Shown here piece by piece: positions 60,377-64,000 of a stretch of DNA of 64,000 nt; position 1 is the stretch's first letter; each line of letters begins with the position of its first letter. The stretch covers positions 5,941,889 to 6,005,888 of the forward strand of contig NC_019697.1 of the NCBI RefSeq assembly GCF_000317145.1. Reading direction: 5' to 3'. The translations under genes and the position numbers were made by a program. This DNA is from Chamaesiphon minutus PCC 6605. Its GTDB lineage: Bacteria > Cyanobacteriota > Cyanobacteriia > Cyanobacteriales > Chamaesiphonaceae. The notes under the pieces were generated by a model that saw only the letters and a list, made by a program, of their open reading frames with translations, had not been told where the DNA came from and made no database searches.

Positions 60377-62182
60377 CAAGTAAAGTAAGACCTCAATAAA
60401 CGCTGATAGAGGGAAATATGGTCAGGAGAAATACCCCTCTCTCGTACTAAATAAGATAGTTACTTAAAATTCGCTATGCTGGAGCCGGAATTTTAGCAGC
60501 AGCTTTAGCACGAAGCACATCTGATAAGGGTCGTACTTGTTCATCGCCACATAATCTAGATGTCAGATAATTCCAAAACGAAATCCCTAGTTTACGACAA
60601 GTCTTTTTCAATCCAACGAAAGTGTCTCTAGCTTTTCGTCCTAACTCAGAACGTGTGCCGCCGCTAATTTTTCGGCGGGTCACATATTCTCTAATATCAG
60701 TTTCTGCTGCATTGTTATGCAAGGGAAATTCTGGACAATTTAGTACCTGTAACAGTTCAATCTTGCGATTTCTGATTTGGTTGAGTGCATGATTGAGCAA
60801 TCCATGATGAATATAACATCTGCCAAATATCTCATCAAATTTATCCTGTAGGCTCAATGCTCTTTCTCTACTTGGCTGCTGTTGGTACTGTTTCAATTCT
60901 TGATAGTATTCCCATAATAATCCTTGCATATCAGCAATATTCTCTCGTTCTTGCTCGGTCTTACCCTCTAATTTTCGCAAATTTCTCTCGATATGAACCC
61001 AGCATAATCCATGCTCCATGATGTTGAATTGTCCTGCCCCATCGCTGAGAATCCTCAGTGGCTCACTCCTACCTTGAATTGTCAAACCCCCTAGCAGTGC
61101 TGCTTCACTCAGCACCCGTACTGTTTTTACGCCAACTATTCCTTTTCCTAATAAATAGTTATGCCAATCTTCTTTGGTGATTGCCAATGGCTCTTCCGAA
61201 AAACCGATCTCCAGAAGATGTTTATGCGGGAGCTGATAATTTTCCAGATATGCTTTTGCCTCTTCGTTCAATACATATTTTTCCGCTCCAGCTTGCAATA
61301 TTTCCAGAAAGTTTTCTCGACTTTTGGAGTTACTGCTGTGGAAATACGCGAAGTCATCATTCCCAATTACTGTGCAATATCCATTTTTACCGTTGTGCCT
61401 TGCTCCGGTATCATCGGTATGGATATATGTTGCTGTCTCTAACCCTGCTCTCAATACCTGGTGTTGTTCTTGCTCGAATCTTTGATGCTCTTCATTTAAT
61501 AACCGATTTACTTGTCCTGCCGAAATATCTATTCCCCATTCTCGGAGTTGCTCGTAGATTAATGGCTGTGTTACTCTACATTGGTAATGCTGATACATCA
61601 CATAACACACTAATCCTGGCCCATAGTGTCTTCCTTGATATTCTGTGGGTAATTCTCCCACCACTGTTTTTCCATCCTCTGTGATGTACTCCGCTAGCTG
61701 AAATCGGATGTTATGCCGCTTAATTATTAGCTCTTGTACGTCGTAACTCCGATAGCCATTAAATTTAGTATTTTCTGGAATACTATCCGGTTGGATGACT
61801 ATTTCTTCGTCGCTCTCAAAGTTTGATTTTTTACTTTCTTTGGCTGAACCTGCTCTTTTTTCTGCTTTTGCTTCTTTTGGTTTGGGCTGATTCAACAGAC
61901 TGGCACTTAGTCTGGGTTTCCCTTTCAATTTCTTTTTTGCTCTTAATTCTGCTTCTAGCTGTTCTATTCTTTCTTGCTGATTCTGGAGTTGTTTGGATAA
62001 TTTATCTATGAGCTTTCGCTGTTCTTCTACCAGCCGTCGCAAACCTTCTACCTCTGTGCTTGGGGTACTCGCTTGGGCTGGACTAGTATCGCTGTTTATA
62101 CTCATCTCTTTGTTAAACCAGATTTTTGCTCTTTTTGCAACCCCCTGATTTACCAGCGGTTATTGAGACGTTACCAAGTAAA
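60377..62182 (-). mobile_element. IS66-family insertion sequence with 8-bp target duplication CAAGTAAA
   Basis: The ends are GTAAGACCTCAATAAACGCT (from 60385) and the inverted copy of GTAACGTCTCAATAACCGCT (to 62174), with 19 of the outer 24 bases matching. CAAGTAAA flanks both sides (60377-60384, 62175-62182). The element is 1790 bp with a single transposase gene. The intact duplication indicates recent insertion. Confidence 0.9.
60474..62105 (-). CDS. IS66-family transposase
   Basis: A 543-residue transposase. A long coiled coil at about 18-60 is followed by a Lys/Glu-rich linker. The catalytic part includes 'TATYIHTDDTGARHNGKNGYCTVIG', 'PLRILSDGAGQFNIMEHGLCWVHIERNLRKL' and 'FPLHNNAAETDIREYVTRRKISGGTRSELGRKARDTF'. 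It differs from the other IS66-type element in this window in size and sequence. It is intact. Confidence 0.9.
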   Translation of the reverse strand: MSINSDTSPAQASTPSTEVEGLRRLVEEQRKLIDKLSKQLQNQQERIEQLEAELRAKKKLKGKPRLSASLLNQPKPKEAKAEKRAGSAKESKKSNFESDEEIVIQPDSIPENTKFNGYRSYDVQELIIKRHNIRFQLAEYITEDGKTVVGELPTEYQGRHYGPGLVCYVMYQHYQCRVTQPLIYEQLREWGIDISAGQVNRLLNEEHQRFEQEQHQVLRAGLETATYIHTDDTGARHNGKNGYCTVIGNDDFAYFHSSNSKSRENFLEILQAGAEKYVLNEEAKAYLENYQLPHKHLLEIGFSEEPLAITKEDWHNYLLGKGIVGVKTVRVLSEAALLGGLTIQGRSEPLRILSDGAGQFNIMEHGLCWVHIERNLRKLEGKTEQERENIADMQGLLWEYYQELKQYQQQPSRERALSLQDKFDEIFGRCYIHHGLLNHALNQIRNRKIELLQVLNCPEFPLHNNAAETDIREYVTRRKISGGTRSELGRKARDTFVGLKKTCRKLGISFWNYLTSRLCGDEQVRPLSDVLRAKAAAKIPAPA

Positions 62183-62285
62183 ATCATTTAAAAACGCATG
62201 ACGGCTGGCGTATCAGCGGATGGAATTGCCAAATAACCACATGCATAATATGACGATCCGTTCCTCTGCATAAGCTGGTTAGGCT

Positions 62286-63311
62286 TTACATTTGGTCTAG
62301 ACTTAAACCTAATGCACTACCTAGCACATACCAAATATTTTGCCATCTTACTTTAACAAGATCGGTATCTACATAGCTTGTCTCATGATTTCCTCTACGA
62401 AGTAACTTGCCATTGCCAATATAGCTTATTTCAAATTCTCTCATGCGAAGTTTACTCATCTCACTTAGCAACGCTGTAAGTAGTGGATGAACATATACAG
62501 GATCGTCAGCTACTACTAAAAATTCGTCAAATAAATGTGAATAATTAATAATGTGTTTACCTAATTCAATGCTATACAACTCTTCAGAAATAGTATTAAT
62601 TCTAATTTCACCCTTGTCATATTCTTTGACTAGACCGTTAAGATGTTCTATCTCATAACCATGTTCGGGATCGTGAAATACAAAGACAGTGATAAAAGAT
62701 TTTTCATGTAACCATTCAATGGAAGAAAATATAATTTTTTCCAAAGATTGGATTTTAAATTCTTTTTGAGGATACAATTTCTTGTAGAATTGTAATAACT
62801 TGGCATTTTCTTGACAAATAAATGGATAGTCAACATACATTACTCGGTATTTAGCAGGCTCTCTCTGCATCCGCTCCTGATAAATTGTTCTAACTTCCTC
62901 TACACATGCTGCTGAGTTTCGATTTATCTCCCTGCCTGTAAACCTTAACACCACATACCCTGCACGAGAAAGATAACGCTGTCTTACTGCATCCTTTTCT
63001 AATTGCTCACGAGTTGAATGGTAAGCATGTCCATCTAATTCAATAATTAATCGAGCATCTTTGAGTATAAAATCTACCCTGTAACGGCTATGTTTTTCTT
63101 TATCTCCAAACCATTGTTCATTTTCGATAAGGGTGGCTAAATCGCCAAGTTCTCTACTAAATTCTGCTTCAATATGTGATTGTCCACGATCTTTATACCA
63201 GTTCGGAGCACTCTTCGGTTGTCCTATATGCTTCATAGTATTCTCTATAGTCTTGTCAATCCTACTATTAAACCCCATATATGCGATCGAGCGTAAACTG
63301 TCGATCTGCAA
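62286..63311 (-). CDS. DUF559-domain protein (Vsr-like PD-(D/E)XK nuclease)
   Basis: A 341-residue protein. Residues about 45-150 form a DUF559 nuclease-like domain: 'SHIEAEFSRELGDLATLIENEQWFG', 'SRYRVDFILKDARLIIELDGHAYHSTREQLEKDAVRQRYL' and 'GYVVLRFTGREINRN', with catalytic-type D..E-x-D motifs. The C-terminal 190 residues are unassigned. The likely start is ATG 63311 or an internal ATG (MGFNSRI, about 63278). The role is unknown; members are often linked to mobile or restriction contexts, and it lies 100 nt from an IS66 element. Confidence 0.78.
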   Translation of the reverse strand: MQIDSLRSIAYMGFNSRIDKTIENTMKHIGQPKSAPNWYKDRGQSHIEAEFSRELGDLATLIENEQWFGDKEKHSRYRVDFILKDARLIIELDGHAYHSTREQLEKDAVRQRYLSRAGYVVLRFTGREINRNSAACVEEVRTIYQERMQREPAKYRVMYVDYPFICQENAKLLQFYKKLYPQKEFKIQSLEKIIFSSIEWLHEKSFITVFVFHDPEHGYEIEHLNGLVKEYDKGEIRINTISEELYSIELGKHIINYSHLFDEFLVVADDPVYVHPLLTALLSEMSKLRMREFEISYIGNGKLLRRGNHETSYVDTDLVKVRWQNIWYVLGSALGLSLDQM

Positions 63312-63410
63312 TAAGTGGGCGAAAGGCTCCCAATTTCAGTCTTTCAGGATAAACGACAACATTGATGAAATCGATCGATAATGTAGATGGTGTTTATCTA
63401 TCGTTCGCTC

Positions 63411-64000
63411 ATGCAACCGCCACACGCAGCCAAGCTAGCTCACCAGATCGAGATTCATGGCGATACGATCGTCGATGATTATTTCTGGCTGCGCGATCGA
63501 GATAATCCGCAAACGATGGAGTATCTTAAAGCAGAGAACGAGTACACAGAGAAAGTCTTAGAGCCACACGCAGAACTCAGAGAGAGCTTGTTCCAAGAGC
63601 TAAAAGCGCGAGTCAAGGAAGACGATAACAGCGTACCCGTCAAAAAAGGTGATTATTACTATTACTCCAGAGTTGCTGCTGGTAAACAATACAGCATTCA
63701 TTGCCGCAAAAAAGGCGATCTAAATAGTTCTGAAGAAATCATCTTAGATGAAAATCAGCTTGCTGAAGGTAAGCCTTATTTTCAGCTTGGCACATTTGGC
63801 GTCAGTCCCAACCATCAACTCCTAGCCTATTCCGAAGATATCGATGGCTCGGAGACATATACACTGCGGATTAAAAATCTTAACACGGGCGAGCTGTTGC
63901 CTGAAACGATCGCCAATACTTACTATTCGCTAGAGTGGGTAAAAGATAATCAGACTTTCTATTACACCGTTTTAGATGAAAACTTGCGCCCTTATCGGCT
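63411..64000 (+). CDS. ptrB: Oligopeptidase B-like S9A prolyl oligopeptidase (5' part, cut by window edge)
   Basis: From ATG 63411 the frame is open to the end of the window (196 codons). It encodes the N-terminal propeller of an S9A peptidase: 'IHGDTIVDDYFWLRDRDNPQTMEYLKAENEYTE', 'GDYYYYSRVAAGKQYSIHCRKK', 'FGVSPNHQLLAYSEDIDGSETYTL'. Oligopeptidase B cleaves after basic residues in short peptides in the cytoplasm or periplasm. The catalytic domain lies outside the window. Confidence 0.88.
   Translation, partial: MQPPHAAKLAHQIEIHGDTIVDDYFWLRDRDNPQTMEYLKAENEYTEKVLEPHAELRESLFQELKARVKEDDNSVPVKKGDYYYYSRVAAGKQYSIHCRKKGDLNSSEEIILDENQLAEGKPYFQLGTFGVSPNHQLLAYSEDIDGSETYTLRIKNLNTGELLPETIANTYYSLEWVKDNQTFYYTVLDENLRPYR

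Noticed and set aside
1-64000. tRNA or rRNA genes
   Set aside because: No cloverleaf-like or rRNA sequence was recognised while reading the intergenic regions; a covariance-model scan would be decisive and was not possible.

Overview
The window is chromosomal DNA of a cyanobacterium. The evidence is the very frequent GCGATCGC/GATCGATC palindromes, a psbA (photosystem II D1) gene, GUN4, DUF1816, DUF6335, a cyanobacterial AMIN-domain amidase, and the short tandem heptamer repeats common in this phylum. The style resembles Chamaesiphon-type genomes, but that is a guess. Insertion sequences and broken genes are unusually dense.

Layout. 0-17 kb: mostly housekeeping genes (rnz, exbD-like, rlmB-like, mini-RNase III, STAS protein, carA, two type I signal peptidases, dGTPase, AmiC amidase), mixed with remnants of a leucine-rich-repeat protein, a dihydroorotase, a ShlB/FhaC-type outer-membrane protein and a Roc-COR protein. 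17-20 kb: an IS66-type element followed by truncated P-type ATPase and hypE fragments. 20-48 kb: a stress or dormancy-like island. It holds an FMN split-barrel protein, a universal stress protein, two small secreted paralogues, DnaJ-CbpM, a ribosome hibernation factor, DUF6335, a P2-type ATPase, a lipoyl/PSBD protein, an FtsH fused to a split-barrel domain, a D1 protein lacking oxygen-evolving ligands, a bactofilin-like membrane protein and Hsp20. A hybrid histidine kinase in the island is interrupted by two complete insertion sequences. 48-50 kb: a scrap zone of IS982, MITE, group II intron, TnpB and SDR fragments. 50-64 kb: an alpha/beta hydrolase, nirD and nirB, gun4, mltA, uracil-DNA glycosylase, a ROK kinase, a MazE-like antitoxin, an intact IS66 element, a DUF559 nuclease and the start of an oligopeptidase B.

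The main discovery candidate is a shared promoter architecture in the island. Fifteen intergenic sites between 20.5 and 47.6 kb match TCCTCA-N5-TCCTCA, a direct repeat with an 11-bp period. Every site points toward its downstream gene, and in 14 of 15 a TANNNT hexamer follows after exactly 11 nt. Five divergent intergenic regions carry two back-to-back sites, one for each gene. This geometry is that of promoters activated by an OmpR/PhoB-family response regulator. The sites define a putative regulon joining protein quality control (FtsH, DnaJ/CbpM, Hsp20), translation arrest (hibernation factor), a universal stress protein, ion transport and a 'rogue' D1. By content it looks like a stand-down or low-oxygen/dark acclimation programme; that role is inference. 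No cognate DNA-binding regulator is encoded in the window.

Many genes are broken by single events: a nonsense codon in psbA, frameshifts in the P-type ATPase and in a thioredoxin-permease fusion, and IS insertions in the kinase. The island may be decaying in this strain, although sequencing error cannot be excluded for the single-base cases.
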